Positions 1-8,584 of a stretch of 64,000 nt of DNA are shown in pieces. The notes under the pieces are model-generated. The model saw only the letters and a list, made by a program, of their open reading frames with translations, ran no database searches and was not told the DNA's origin. This DNA is from Geothrix sp. GTDB taxonomy: Bacteria > Acidobacteriota > Holophagae > Holophagales > Holophagaceae. Where the stretch lies: the NCBI GenBank assembly GCA_019449415.1, contig JAGRPP010000023.1:124001-188000 (forward strand). The letters are read 5' to 3'. A program made the position numbers and the translations under genes. Every line of letters starts with the position of its first letter. The stretch's first letter is position 1.

Positions 1-1220
1 CGAAGACGCTGGAACTGGATCAGGACCCCTCGGTGGAGGGCTCCCTCCTGGCGGTGGATCCCAAGACCGGCGAGATCCGCGCCATGGTGGGCGGCTACGA
101 CTTCAACCGCTCCAAGTTCAACCGCACCACCCAGGCCCTGCGGCAGGTGGGTTCCACCATGAAGGCCTTCGTGTACGGCGCCGCCTTCACGGCCGGAAAG
201 ACACCCGCCACCATGGTTCAGGATGTGCCCACGCGGTTCCTCGACACCGTGGATTTCCTCACGGTCACGAATCCGGACGGCACCTCGGAATTCAAGCCCC
301 TGCGTTCCAATGTGAAGCCCTACGAGCCCAAGAACTACGAGCGCGATTTCTGGGGGCCCATCCCCATCTGGGAAGCCCTGCGCGATTCGCGCAATGTGCC
401 GGCCGTCCGCACGCTGGATGATGTCGGCGTCCTGAATGTCATCGATTTCGCGCGGAAGTGCGGCATCACCGGCACCATCCCGCCCTATCCCAGCATGGCC
501 CTCGGATCGGCTGATCTCACCCTGAAGGAGATGGTGCGCGGTTACGCCACCATCGCCAACGGCGGACTGCAGTCGCCTGCGCCCTTCCTGATCAAGAAGG
601 TGGTGGACCGCAACGGCCGCGTGCTGGAGAGTCACGGCGGCAACGCCACGGAGCAGGTGCTGGATCCCCAGAGCACCTTCCAGCTCATCCAGTGCCTCCA
701 GGGCGTGGCCACCAGCGGCACCGGCGCCCGCAGCAATGAGGTGGGCTGGCCCGTGGCGGGCAAGACCGGAACCACCGACGACCACACCGACGGCTGGTTC
801 ATCGGCTTCTCCACCCGCGTGGTGTGCGGCGTGTGGGTGGGTCTGGACGAGAAGAAGACCATCTTCCGCGGGGCCGACGGCGCCAAGGTGGCCCTGCCCA
901 TCTGGATCGACTTCATGAAGGCGGCCCTCCCCACCACTCCGCGGGAGGAATTCCAGGCTCCGGAGGGCATGGAATGGGCCGATGTGGACCGCTATACCGG
1001 CCTCTTGGCGACCTCCGCCACCTCCGACCGGGTGCTGCACCTGGCCTTCAAGCCCGGCACGGCGCCCCGGTCCGGCAGTGACGCCGAGGCCATCCAGAAG
1101 GTGCGGGAGGCCCGTGACAAGGCCAACGGCCAGCCGGTGGAGGTTCGCATCTGGGGCCGCCCCAAGCCCGTGGAGGAACCCAAGCCCGTGGACCTGGGCG
1201 CCAGCGATCCGAACGCCTAG
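1..1220 (+). CDS. Penicillin-binding protein 1A, C-terminal part (partial)
   Basis: The frame is open from base 3, so the gene begins upstream of the window; only the transpeptidase half is present. Class A penicillin-binding proteins polymerise and cross-link peptidoglycan in the periplasm. The three transpeptidase signatures are all visible: SxxK as GSTMK (catalytic Ser at base 153), SxN as SRN near base 390 and KTG as AGKTGTT near base 760. The glycosyltransferase domain would lie upstream and cannot be checked. The tail is Pro/Lys-rich (repeated KPVEEPKP-type residues) and ends with a TAG. Family assignment is firm; 1A rather than 1B/1C is inferred from overall resemblance. Confidence 0.93.
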   Translation, partial: KTLELDQDPSVEGSLLAVDPKTGEIRAMVGGYDFNRSKFNRTTQALRQVGSTMKAFVYGAAFTAGKTPATMVQDVPTRFLDTVDFLTVTNPDGTSEFKPLRSNVKPYEPKNYERDFWGPIPIWEALRDSRNVPAVRTLDDVGVLNVIDFARKCGITGTIPPYPSMALGSADLTLKEMVRGYATIANGGLQSPAPFLIKKVVDRNGRVLESHGGNATEQVLDPQSTFQLIQCLQGVATSGTGARSNEVGWPVAGKTGTTDDHTDGWFIGFSTRVVCGVWVGLDEKKTIFRGADGAKVALPIWIDFMKAALPTTPREEFQAPEGMEWADVDRYTGLLATSATSDRVLHLAFKPGTAPRSGSDAEAIQKVREARDKANGQPVEVRIWGRPKPVEEPKPVDLGASDPNA

Positions 1221-1311
1221 CCCCTCGTCCAGGCCGGATTTCCCATGCCCCCGCCACCTTGTGACGGGGACTACGGCTTAGGTTTGCGATGCTGGAGGGC
1301 TGGAGCGCACT

Positions 1312-2637
1312 GTGTCCCTGGCCCGAGCCCTGTCCATTCTCTGCCTCAGCGCCGGCCCGCTGCTGGCCCAGGAACCGCCCTCCAGGCTGGAGTTCGGGTT
1401 CCAGGAGCGGGTGCGCTCGGAATCCTGGGACAACCTGACCGACCACCGGACGGCCACGCCGGATGAGCGGATCCAGTACCGCTTCCGGACGAGGCTCTGG
1501 GCGCTGGTGCCCGTCGGCCGGGACTTCACCTTCGCGGCGGGGCTGGTGAACGAGAACCGGAAGCTGGTCCGACCGGATCAGGCGGTCCATGGCCGCGAAG
1601 TGGCCTTCGAGACCTTCTACCTGGACTGGCACCCGGGATCGGCCTGGTCGCTGCGGGCGGGGCGTCAGACCCTCATGCGTGGGGATGGGTTCGTGCTCTG
1701 GGATGGCGGGGCCCTGGACGGAAGTCGCGCGGCGTATGTCAATGCGCTGGACCTCGTCTGGACCTCGGGAGACCTGAAGGTCGAGCTGCTCGCCATCTCG
1801 GATCCGTCCAAGGACCGCTACCTGCCGCGCCTGAACGAATCCGGCAACCCGAAGGAACGGCAGCTGCTGAACGAGCGGGACGAGACCGCCCTCGGGGTCT
1901 ACGCGACCTGGCGGAAGGCGGGCCGGGACCTTCAGGCCTACGCCTTCCACAAGACCGAGCGCCGCGATGTCCGTGCCCTGGCGGATCCCCTCTTCACCCC
2001 GGATCGCCGGGTCGAGACGCTGGGGGCACGGCTATCCGAACCCCTGGCCCGGGGCCTGACGGTGACCGCCGAAGGGGCGCTCCAATCCGGGCGACAGGAA
2101 GGCCGCCCCGGCACCTTGGAGCCGTCTTCCGCCATCCGTGCCTGGGGGGCGCAGGCGAAGGTCACGCGCGCCTTCGAGCATTCCCTGCGCCCCGAGGTGA
2201 CCCTCGGCTGGGTGGGGCTTTCCGGGGACGATCCCGCCACGCCCGCCCGCGAGGGTTGGGACCCGCTCTTCAGCCGCTGGCCGAAGTGGAGCGAACTCTA
2301 TGTCTACAGCCAGGTGCCGGAGGCGGGCGTGGCCAGCTGGTCGAACCTGCGGATGTGGGAGGCCACGGTGCAGGCCCGGCCCCACGCTCGCCTGGGGTTG
2401 CGGGCCAGCGCCTTCTGGCTCCGGGCCTTTGAGCCCGCCACGGCCAGGGGAGCCGTCTTTGCGCCGGGTCTGGGTCGGGGGCGGCTCCTCGAAGTGCGGG
2501 TTGATCTCACGCTGACGGACCGCTGGCAGGGCCACCTGCTCTGGGAGCGTCTGGATCCGGGCACTTTCTACGCGGGCCGGGACGCCGGGCGCTTCTTCCG
2601 GGTGGAGGCGGTCTATACGCTGACCCGGCGCCGCTGA
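1312..2637 (+). CDS. Outer-membrane beta-barrel protein, alginate-export family
   Basis: A 441-residue protein starting at GTG with a short signal peptide (cleavage likely after the LLAQ region, about residue 20). The mature part alternates short hydrophobic and polar stretches with many aromatic residues, as in outer-membrane barrels. The region with ETFYLDW, LRAGRQ and GDGFVLWDGG (about residues 98-135) matches the alginate-export porin family, in which many members have nothing to do with alginate. It ends in an amphipathic strand. The substrate cannot be inferred. The stop codon lies in the loop of a perfect hairpin that runs into the space before the convergent helicase gene. Confidence 0.7.
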   Translation: MSLARALSILCLSAGPLLAQEPPSRLEFGFQERVRSESWDNLTDHRTATPDERIQYRFRTRLWALVPVGRDFTFAAGLVNENRKLVRPDQAVHGREVAFETFYLDWHPGSAWSLRAGRQTLMRGDGFVLWDGGALDGSRAAYVNALDLVWTSGDLKVELLAISDPSKDRYLPRLNESGNPKERQLLNERDETALGVYATWRKAGRDLQAYAFHKTERRDVRALADPLFTPDRRVETLGARLSEPLARGLTVTAEGALQSGRQEGRPGTLEPSSAIRAWGAQAKVTRAFEHSLRPEVTLGWVGLSGDDPATPAREGWDPLFSRWPKWSELYVYSQVPEAGVASWSNLRMWEATVQARPHARLGLRASAFWLRAFEPATARGAVFAPGLGRGRLLEVRVDLTLTDRWQGHLLWERLDPGTFYAGRDAGRFFRVEAVYTLTRRR

Positions 2638-2650
2638 GCGGCGCCGGGTC
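2622..2650. terminator. 13-bp hairpin with the barrel gene's stop codon in its loop
   Basis: GACCCGGCGCCGC and its exact reverse complement flank the three bases TGA, which are the stop codon of the outer-membrane barrel gene. It lies between two convergent genes. It lacks a T tract on either side, so it is a structural barrier or Rho-independent-like terminator of uncertain strength. The palindrome is seen directly; the terminator role is inferred. Confidence 0.5.
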
Positions 2651-2667
2651 GAGTCGCTGGGGTCAGC

Positions 2668-4302
2668 TCAGCCCTTCTTCTTCCAGGTCTTCGCGGGGGC
2701 CATCTTCCAGGGGCGCGGCGCGTCCTTGGCGGCGGGGCGGTCCTCCCAGGTCTTGCGCGGGCCCGAGGGGGCGTCAGCCTTCGGCTTCACATAGGGGCGG
2801 GGCTTGTCCTCGAAGTCGCGGCGGGGTTTGAAGCTGCCGTCGGGACGGGTCTTGGAGAAGGCGGAATCGGGGCGGGCGCCGTCGCCGTAAGGGGCGCGTT
2901 CGGCCCCGCGCGCCGCCGCGCGTTCGGCATAGGTGCGCTGGGGACGGGGGCCGCCCTCCTTGCGCTCGCGGGGTGAGTCGAAGCGGGGCTTGGCCTTGCG
3001 CTCGGGCTCATTGGGCAGGTCGAAACCGGCGGACTGTTCGGACTGGACCAGGCCCAGCAGGCCCGCCACCAGGCGAACGGGATCGGCGTCCTTCAGCAGC
3101 TGGGTGGCCTGGCTGAGCAGGGCCGCGCTGGCGGCACCCTGGATGCCCTCCAGGAGCTTGGCGGTCTGGGCCTCGCGGATCTCCGCGGGCGTGGGCACGG
3201 CGCGCCAGTCGAGCTTGAGGCCGCCCCGGCGGCCCCAGGCCAGCAGGATGCGGCTCTCCTTCCAGCCCACCAGGGCCAGGCTGGTGCCCTTGGCACCGGC
3301 GCGGCCGGTACGGCCACTGCGGTGGATGTAGTTCTCGAGCTGGGTGGGGATGCCCACATGCACCACCAGGGGGAGGCCCTCGATGTCCAGGCCGCGGGCC
3401 GCGACATCCGTGGCCACCAGGTAGCGCAGCTTGCCGTCCTTGAACTGCCCCAGGATGCGGGTGCGGGTGGCCTGGGCCAGGTCGCCGTGCAGGAAGGCCG
3501 CGGGCAGGCCCGAGACCGTCAGCTCCTCGGCGACTTCCTCGGTCTGGGCCTTGGTCTTGGTGAAGATCAGCGCGGAGCTGGGCTGATCGCGGAGCAGCAG
3601 GTTCACGAGCGCCCGCACCTGCTGGTGATCGGGCACCAGCACGGGCGTGTGGGCGATGTCGGCGTGGACGGCAGACTCGCCCGCCTCGGCCAGCTGGATT
3701 TGCACGGGATCCTTGAGGAACCGCTTGGCCAGCTTGGCGATGGGGACGGGCAGGGTGGCCGAGAACAGGTAGGTCTGCGGACCGGCGGGCACCTTGGCGA
3801 GGATGGTCTCCACATCCTCGAGGAAGCCCATGTTCAGCATCTCGTCGCACTCGTCGAGGACGATCATGCTCACGCGGCTCAGGTCCAGGGTGCCGCGGTC
3901 CAGGTGGTCCTTCACCCGGCCCGGCGTGCCCACGACCACGGGCGAACCCATCTGCAGGGCCCGGAGCTGGGGCGGGTAGGCCACGCCACCGACGAGGTTG
4001 GCGATGGGCAGCTTGGGCACGAGGGTGTGCAGCTCGGCGCCCACCTGCTGGGCCAGCTCGCGCGTGGGGGCGAGGATGAGGGCCTGGGTGTGGCGCTCGT
4101 CCGACAGTCGCTGCAGCAGGGGCAGGCCGAAAGCCAGGGTCTTGCCGGATCCGGTGCGGCTCTGCACCAGCAGGTCGCGGCCTTCGAGGCCCGGCTTGAT
4201 GGTCTGGGCCTGGACGGGCATGGGGGTCTCGAACCCACGCTTGGCCAGGGCGGCCAACAGGGCTTCGCTGCAGCCGAGGGCCGCAAAAGTCATCTCACTC
4301 AC
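2668..4302 (-). CDS. DEAD-box ATP-dependent RNA helicase (DECD variant)
   Basis: 544 residues. ATP-driven RNA unwinding in ribosome assembly, RNA decay or cold adaptation is the usual role. The Q-motif region lies in the first 30 residues, motif I is SRTGSGKT (48-55), PTREL is at 79-83, and motif II is D150-E151-C152-D153 rather than DEAD. SAT follows near 180, and the helicase C domain carries ARGLDIEG and HRSGRTGR. After about residue 430 the protein becomes a basic, Arg/Pro/Lys-rich low-complexity tail, typical of RhlE/DeaD-like enzymes and probably RNA-binding. GTG is chosen as start because GGGAG lies 6 bases upstream; an ATG three codons later is possible. It is convergent with the barrel gene. 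Confidence 0.93.
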   Translation of the reverse strand: MSEMTFAALGCSEALLAALAKRGFETPMPVQAQTIKPGLEGRDLLVQSRTGSGKTLAFGLPLLQRLSDERHTQALILAPTRELAQQVGAELHTLVPKLPIANLVGGVAYPPQLRALQMGSPVVVGTPGRVKDHLDRGTLDLSRVSMIVLDECDEMLNMGFLEDVETILAKVPAGPQTYLFSATLPVPIAKLAKRFLKDPVQIQLAEAGESAVHADIAHTPVLVPDHQQVRALVNLLLRDQPSSALIFTKTKAQTEEVAEELTVSGLPAAFLHGDLAQATRTRILGQFKDGKLRYLVATDVAARGLDIEGLPLVVHVGIPTQLENYIHRSGRTGRAGAKGTSLALVGWKESRILLAWGRRGGLKLDWRAVPTPAEIREAQTAKLLEGIQGAASAALLSQATQLLKDADPVRLVAGLLGLVQSEQSAGFDLPNEPERKAKPRFDSPRERKEGGPRPQRTYAERAAARGAERAPYGDGARPDSAFSKTRPDGSFKPRRDFEDKPRPYVKPKADAPSGPRKTWEDRPAAKDAPRPWKMAPAKTWKKKG

Positions 4303-4449
4303 TGGTATCTCCCGGGGCTATCCCTGCGAGTGTGCCGAGGTGGCAGTCTCTATTGGCGAACAGCGCCAGCCGGGAGGGGCCCAAACAATTAGTGTCGCAC
4401 GAAACCCCTTGAAAACCCAGGATAAATCCCGGATCAGGCATACTGATTC

Positions 4450-5508
4450 ATGCCCCTCCCCGACGATCGCATCCTCACGCTTCCCCTCGGTTCCGACCCC
4501 TCCCTCCGACGGCGCTTCATGCTGCTCGATGAGGACCTCCCGGCCAATGTGCGCTTCGGCCTGATCCTGGAGGTCCTCGACAAGCTGGCGGAGGAATGCG
4601 CCCTCGACTATGTGCGCCGCGCCCATCCCCAGGCCCGGGTGGTGACGGCCGCCATCGACAACATCTATGTGCGCAGCGCCGCGGATGTGAACCGCGACCT
4701 GGTGTTCCGGGCCCGGGTCAATTTCGTGGGACGCACCAGCCTGGAGGTGGGCATCCGCGTCGAACACGCCGCCGGCCCGGATGGCAGTCCTCCGGCGCAC
4801 ATCGCCTCCTGTTATTTCACGATGGTGGCCCGGAGCACCACGGGCGCGGGCGCCGAGAGCCTTATCCTGCCCGCCTTTGAATCAAGCGATGCCTTGGCCG
4901 TGCGGCGCTGGGAGCGGGCCATTGCCCGGCGCGAGGGCTACCGCCAGCAGCTGCACCAGGCCCAGGAACCGCCGAGCCGGGAGGAATACTCCCTGCTGAT
5001 GGCCCTGCATACGGCCCAGGACAAGCCCGGGTTCCAGGGCCTGATGGCGGGCGATTGCGTGACCAGCGGGTGGGAGCGCACCTATCCCGAGCATGAGAAT
5101 GTGCCCACCAAGATATTCGGCGGACACCTGATCCGGCAGGCCTACGAGCAGTCGGCCATCTGCGCCGAGCAGGTGGCCCCCCACCGCCCGGTGATCGTGG
5201 CCGTGAACCGCATCAACTTCGTTCAGCCCGTGCGCATGGGCGACAAACTGCAGTTCCTGAGCCGGGCCGTCTATTCGGGAAGCACCAGCGTCTGCGTGGA
5301 GACCGACATCATCCGGGTGAGCCGGGACCGGACCCAGACGAATCTCTCCAACAGCTGCATCTTCACCTTCGCGAATGTGGACGACGAGCTGCGGCCCCAG
5401 CCGGTGCCGCCGATCTATCCCACCACCTATGCCGAGGACGCCCGCCATCTCGCGGCCCATCGCCGGCACGCCACTCGGTTGGCCTGGAAGGCGTCGCGGA
5501 AGCGGTAA
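4450..5508 (+). CDS. Acyl-CoA thioesterase-like protein with two hotdog domains
   Basis: 352 residues. Two tandem hotdog folds are apparent: about residues 15-140 (with NIYVRSA and a strand region IASCYFTMVAR) and 180-320 (KIFGGHLIRQAYEQS, then VNRINFVQPVRMGDKL). This double arrangement is that of ACOT-type acyl-CoA hydrolases (PaaI/ACOT9-like), which cleave acyl-CoA to free acid and CoA. The active-site region of the second domain (GGHLIRQAYE) is well preserved, the first less so. It starts a plus-strand group with sixA 9 bases downstream. Acyl-chain preference is unknown. Confidence 0.8.
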   Translation: MPLPDDRILTLPLGSDPSLRRRFMLLDEDLPANVRFGLILEVLDKLAEECALDYVRRAHPQARVVTAAIDNIYVRSAADVNRDLVFRARVNFVGRTSLEVGIRVEHAAGPDGSPPAHIASCYFTMVARSTTGAGAESLILPAFESSDALAVRRWERAIARREGYRQQLHQAQEPPSREEYSLLMALHTAQDKPGFQGLMAGDCVTSGWERTYPEHENVPTKIFGGHLIRQAYEQSAICAEQVAPHRPVIVAVNRINFVQPVRMGDKLQFLSRAVYSGSTSVCVETDIIRVSRDRTQTNLSNSCIFTFANVDDELRPQPVPPIYPTTYAEDARHLAAHRRHATRLAWKASRKR

Positions 5509-5517
5509 GATCGCGGG

Positions 5518-5991
5518 ATGGCCACACTCCTGCTCATCCGTCATGGCATCGCCGAGGATCCGCGCCCCGGCCAGCGCGATGCGGACCGCGCCCTGACCGA
5601 GGAGGGCTGGCGGAAGACCCGCGCGGCCATGCGGGGCCTGGCCGCCTTCGGTCCCGCGCCCACCCGAGGCTTCAGCAGCCCCTACCGCCGCGCCATGGAG
5701 ACCATGGCCTGCCTCCAGGAGGCCACCGGAGGCTTCCCCATGGAGACTTCCCTCGGGCTGGTGCCGGACGGCCGCCCGGCCCAGGCGGACCTCTGGCTGC
5801 GCGGGCTCGCGGCCGAAGCCCCGGAAGGCGTGCTGGCCCTGGTCAGCCACCAGCCCTTTCTGGGCGAGCTGATCTTCCACCTCACGGGCCGGGGTCTCGA
5901 GGTGAAGAAGGCCAGCTGCACGGTGATCCGCTGGGAGGCCGGCGCCTGGTGTTTCGAGCGTCAGTACCAGCCCGCGGAGCTGAGGGGCTGA
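5518..5991 (+). CDS. sixA: Phosphohistidine phosphatase SixA-type protein
   Basis: 157 residues, histidine-phosphatase superfamily. The catalytic RHG is at residues 8-10, with a later SSPYRRAMET segment and the second histidine in VSHQPFLGEL (near residue 119). Length and motif spacing match SixA, which removes phosphate from phosphohistidine on HPt domains or PTS proteins; a different phospho-substrate is possible. The stop overlaps the ATG of a truncated hydrolase copy (TGATG at 5989), so the next reading frame is translationally coupled. Confidence 0.85.
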   Translation: MATLLLIRHGIAEDPRPGQRDADRALTEEGWRKTRAAMRGLAAFGPAPTRGFSSPYRRAMETMACLQEATGGFPMETSLGLVPDGRPAQADLWLRGLAAEAPEGVLALVSHQPFLGELIFHLTGRGLEVKKASCTVIRWEAGAWCFERQYQPAELRG

Positions 5992-6224
5992 TGCGGGCCC
6001 AGCCCACCTTCGCCACGCTGGCTTCAGGTCTGAAGCTCCACTACCGAGTTCAGGGGAATCCGGAGGGGCCCTGGGTGGTGCTGCTCAACGGCCTGCTGTC
6101 GGACACCACCATGTGGGACGGGGCCCCCTCCGCGATCGAGCGCAGCGAGGAGCGGGAGCGCAGGACTAAATGTCCTGCGCGATCGGGGGGTAGTCAGGGC
6201 CCACACAGCGAGGCGCAAAAATGA
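5991..6224 (+). pseudogene. Truncated duplicate of the downstream alpha/beta hydrolase 5' end
   Basis: A 77-codon ORF. Its first 42 residues copy the start of the hydrolase that begins at 6221; 6051-6117 is identical to 6281-6347 (67 bp), and the whole copy sits at a constant 230-bp offset. After TTMW the frame runs into unrelated Arg/Glu/Ser-rich sequence with no catalytic residues, so it cannot be an active enzyme. The unique segment contains the hairpin CGCAGGAC-taaat-GTCCTGCG (about 6160-6180). The ORF starts in a TGATG overlap with sixA and ends in an ATGA overlap with the intact hydrolase, so it forms a coupled bridge between the two genes. Confidence 0.75.
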
Positions 6225-6347
6225 GGCCGGTTCCGACCCTCGCGACGCTCCATTCGGGCCTGAAGCTCCACTACCGCGTGCAGGGGAATCCGGAGGGGCC
6301 CTGGGTGGTGCTGCTCAACGGCCTGCTGTCGGACACCACCATGTGGG
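5991..6347 (+). repeat. 230-bp-offset direct duplication of the hydrolase 5' end
   Basis: Copy 1 is 5991-6117 and copy 2 is 6221-6347. The first 60 bp have diverged and the last 67 bp are identical. The 103 bases between the copies are not repeated elsewhere in the window. Confidence 0.9.
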
Positions 6348-7054
6348 CCGGGGTGCTGCCGGGGCTGGCGGACCGCTACCGCATCCTGACCTTCGACAGC
6401 CGGGGGCAGGGGAAGTCCGATGCCCCGCTGGAGGGTCCCTATCCCACGGTCCTGTTGGCCCAGGAGGCCTGGGAGCTGTTCGGCATTCTGAGCGTGGAAC
6501 GGCCCTGGCTCCTGGGCCTGTCGAACGGCAGCGCCATGAGCCTGGAGCTGCTCACCGCGCACCCGGAGGCCTGCGCTGGGGCCGTCCTCACCAGCGCCAT
6601 GTGCCGCTTCGACTTCGCCATGAACCTCAAGGCCGAGCATTGGGCCCGCTGTCTGGAAGTCGGCGGCCCCCTGATGCAGTTCGACGCCGTGGCGCCCTTC
6701 CTGTGGGGCGACGGCTTCCTGGAGGCCCGGCACGGCGTCCTCCGGGCCTACCACCAGGTGGTGACGGGCGGCGACAAGCCCCTGCACGGCAACCTCCACC
6801 AGATCCGGGGGACCCAGGGCTGGGACATCCGGGAGCGGCTGGGGGCCATCCAGGCACCGGTGCTGCTGCTCTGCGGGGCCGAGGACCTGCTGACGCCACC
6901 CTGGAAGTGCCTCGAGACGGCCCGGCGCATTCCGGGCAGCCGATTCGAGGTGGTGCCGGACATCGGACATGCCTACCCTGTAGAGAATCCCAAGAAATAC
7001 ACGGCCAGGGTTCGGCGTTTCCTGGATAAAGGCGATGCCGGGTTTGGCCGATAG
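6221..7054 (+). CDS. Alpha/beta-fold hydrolase
   Basis: 277 residues. The alpha/beta-hydrolase core is clear: LLNGLLSDTTMW forms the oxyanion-loop region, the nucleophile elbow is GLSNG with Ser101, the acid is probably Asp222 in GAEDLLTP, and the base is His250 in DIGHAYPVE. The family includes esterases, lactonases and haloperoxidase-like enzymes, and the substrate cannot be read from sequence. The start codon overlaps the stop of the truncated copy (ATGA at 6221). It probably belongs to the sixA transcription unit; rho follows after a 66-base gap with its own Shine-Dalgarno. Confidence 0.85.
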   Translation: MRPVPTLATLHSGLKLHYRVQGNPEGPWVVLLNGLLSDTTMWAGVLPGLADRYRILTFDSRGQGKSDAPLEGPYPTVLLAQEAWELFGILSVERPWLLGLSNGSAMSLELLTAHPEACAGAVLTSAMCRFDFAMNLKAEHWARCLEVGGPLMQFDAVAPFLWGDGFLEARHGVLRAYHQVVTGGDKPLHGNLHQIRGTQGWDIRERLGAIQAPVLLLCGAEDLLTPPWKCLETARRIPGSRFEVVPDIGHAYPVENPKKYTARVRRFLDKGDAGFGR

Positions 7055-7120
7055 GAGAATCTGGCCTACCATACCTTCTTCCCCGAGCCACTCCTGACTC
7101 GCTTGCCCCCGAGGTGACCT

Positions 7121-8413
7121 ATGGCCACCCCTTCTCAGTCTCCGACCGTTCTGAGCTTGCAAGAGCTCAAGGAACTCTCCATCGGCAAGCTTGCCGAGCT
7201 GGGGAAAGAGCTGGACATCGACAGCCCGCTCTCCATGCGCAAGCAGGAGCTGGTGTTCCGGGTACTGCAGGCCCAGGCCGAGCGCGAGGGCCAGTTCTTC
7301 GCCGAGGGCGTGCTGGAGGTGCTGCCCGAGGGCTTCGGCTTCCTCCGCAGCCCTGACGCGAACTATCTCGCCGGGCCCGAGGACATCTACATCTCCCCCA
7401 GCCAGATCCGGAAGTTCAACCTCCGCACGGGCGACACCCTGTCCGGCATGATCCGCGCCCCCAAGGAAGGCGAGAAGTTCTTCGCCATGCTGCGGGTGGA
7501 TGCGGTGAACTTCGATCCCCCGATGACGGCGAAGGACCGCCTCCACTTCGACGACCTGGTGCCCCTCTACCCCAAGCATCACCTGCGCATGGAGCGGGAT
7601 GCCCAGGAGTTGAGCACCCGCGTCATGGACCTGATGACGCCCCTCGGCAAGGGCCAGCGCGCCCTGATCGTGGCGCCGCCCCGCACGGGCAAGACGGTGC
7701 TGCTGCAGAACATCGCCAATTCCATCACCGCCAACCACCCCGAGGTCTTCCTCATCGTCCTGCTTATCGACGAGCGGCCCGAGGAAGTCACCGACATGGA
7801 GCGTAGCGTCAAGGGCGAGGTGGTCTCCAGCACCTTCGACGAGCCGGCCACCCGCCATGTCCAGGTGGCCGAGATGGTCATCGAGAAGGCCAAGCGCCTG
7901 GTGGAGCACAAGAAGGATGTGGTGATCCTGCTGGACTCCATCACCCGCCTGGCCCGCGCCTACAACACCGTGGTGCCGCCCAGCGGTAAGGTGCTTTCAG
8001 GCGGCGTGGACAGCAACGCGCTCCAGCGGCCCAAGCGGTTCTTCGGGGCCGCGCGCAACATCGAGGGCGGCGGTTCGCTCACCATCGTGGCCACGGCCCT
8101 CATCGAGACCGGCAGCCGCATGGACGATGTGATCTTCGAGGAGTTCAAGGGCACGGGCAACAGCGAGATAGTGCTGGATCGCAAGCTCAGCGACAAGCGC
8201 ATCTTCCCCGCCATGGACATCCAGAAGTCCGGCACCCGCAAGGAAGACCTGCTCATCGAGCCCGCCAAGCTGGCCAAGATCTGGGTGCTCCGCAAGGTCC
8301 TCAGTGCCAGTGGCCCCAGCGAGAGCATGGAACTGCTGGTGGACCGGCTGGGCAAGAGCAAGACCAACGACGAGTTCCTGGCGAATCTGCAAGAGCCGCC
8401 CCCGCGGCGGTAA
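7121..8413 (+). CDS. rho: Transcription termination factor Rho
   Basis: 430 residues, the usual length. Rho is a hexameric RNA-dependent ATPase that terminates transcription and suppresses antisense RNA. The N-terminal Rho_N helices (about 12-55) precede the cold-shock-like primary RNA-binding domain (60-130, with EGFGFLR and [18 protein letters not shown]). The ATPase domain has Walker A APPRTGKT (185-192), Walker [17 protein letters not shown] (about 275-290) and the Q-loop/R-loop region [20 protein letters not shown]. The start is fixed by GAGGTGA just upstream of ATG. The next 170 bases hold a palindromic intergenic repeat. Confidence 0.98.
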   Translation: MATPSQSPTVLSLQELKELSIGKLAELGKELDIDSPLSMRKQELVFRVLQAQAEREGQFFAEGVLEVLPEGFGFLRSPDANYLAGPEDIYISPSQIRKFNLRTGDTLSGMIRAPKEGEKFFAMLRVDAVNFDPPMTAKDRLHFDDLVPLYPKHHLRMERDAQELSTRVMDLMTPLGKGQRALIVAPPRTGKTVLLQNIANSITANHPEVFLIVLLIDERPEEVTDMERSVKGEVVSSTFDEPATRHVQVAEMVIEKAKRLVEHKKDVVILLDSITRLARAYNTVVPPSGKVLSGGVDSNALQRPKRFFGAARNIEGGGSLTIVATALIETGSRMDDVIFEEFKGTGNSEIVLDRKLSDKRIFPAMDIQKSGTRKEDLLIEPAKLAKIWVLRKVLSASGPSESMELLVDRLGKSKTNDEFLANLQEPPPRR

Positions 8414-8429
8414 TGCCGTAAAGCCGATG

Positions 8430-8505
8430 ACCACCGAGGGCGCAGAGGACGCGGGGAAGAACCTCAACCGCATTCCTCTGTGCCCTCTGCGCTCTCTGCG
8501 GTTAG
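8430..8505. repeat. Intergenic palindromic repeat (copy 1)
   Basis: Imperfect inverted repeat built from CGCAGAGGACGCGG-type sequence on the left and CTCTGTGCCCTCTGCGC-type sequence on the right. It can fold into a long stem between rho and dus. A related element sits at 9588-9679; both contain CAGAGGACGCGG. Similar purine/pyrimidine-mirrored intergenic repeats are common in GC-rich bacteria. It may end the rho transcript. Confidence 0.6.
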
Positions 8506-8584
8506 TGCCCCTGTCTTTCCAAAATCCAGGGACGGGTCAAGCGACGCACCGGGTTAAACTGGAAGGTCATTTGAAAGCATTCCA

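Noticed and set aside
6194..7909. 571-codon minus-strand open frame opposite the hydrolase and rho
   Set aside because: His/Gly/Leu-rich shadow translation without motifs; both sense genes are clearly real.
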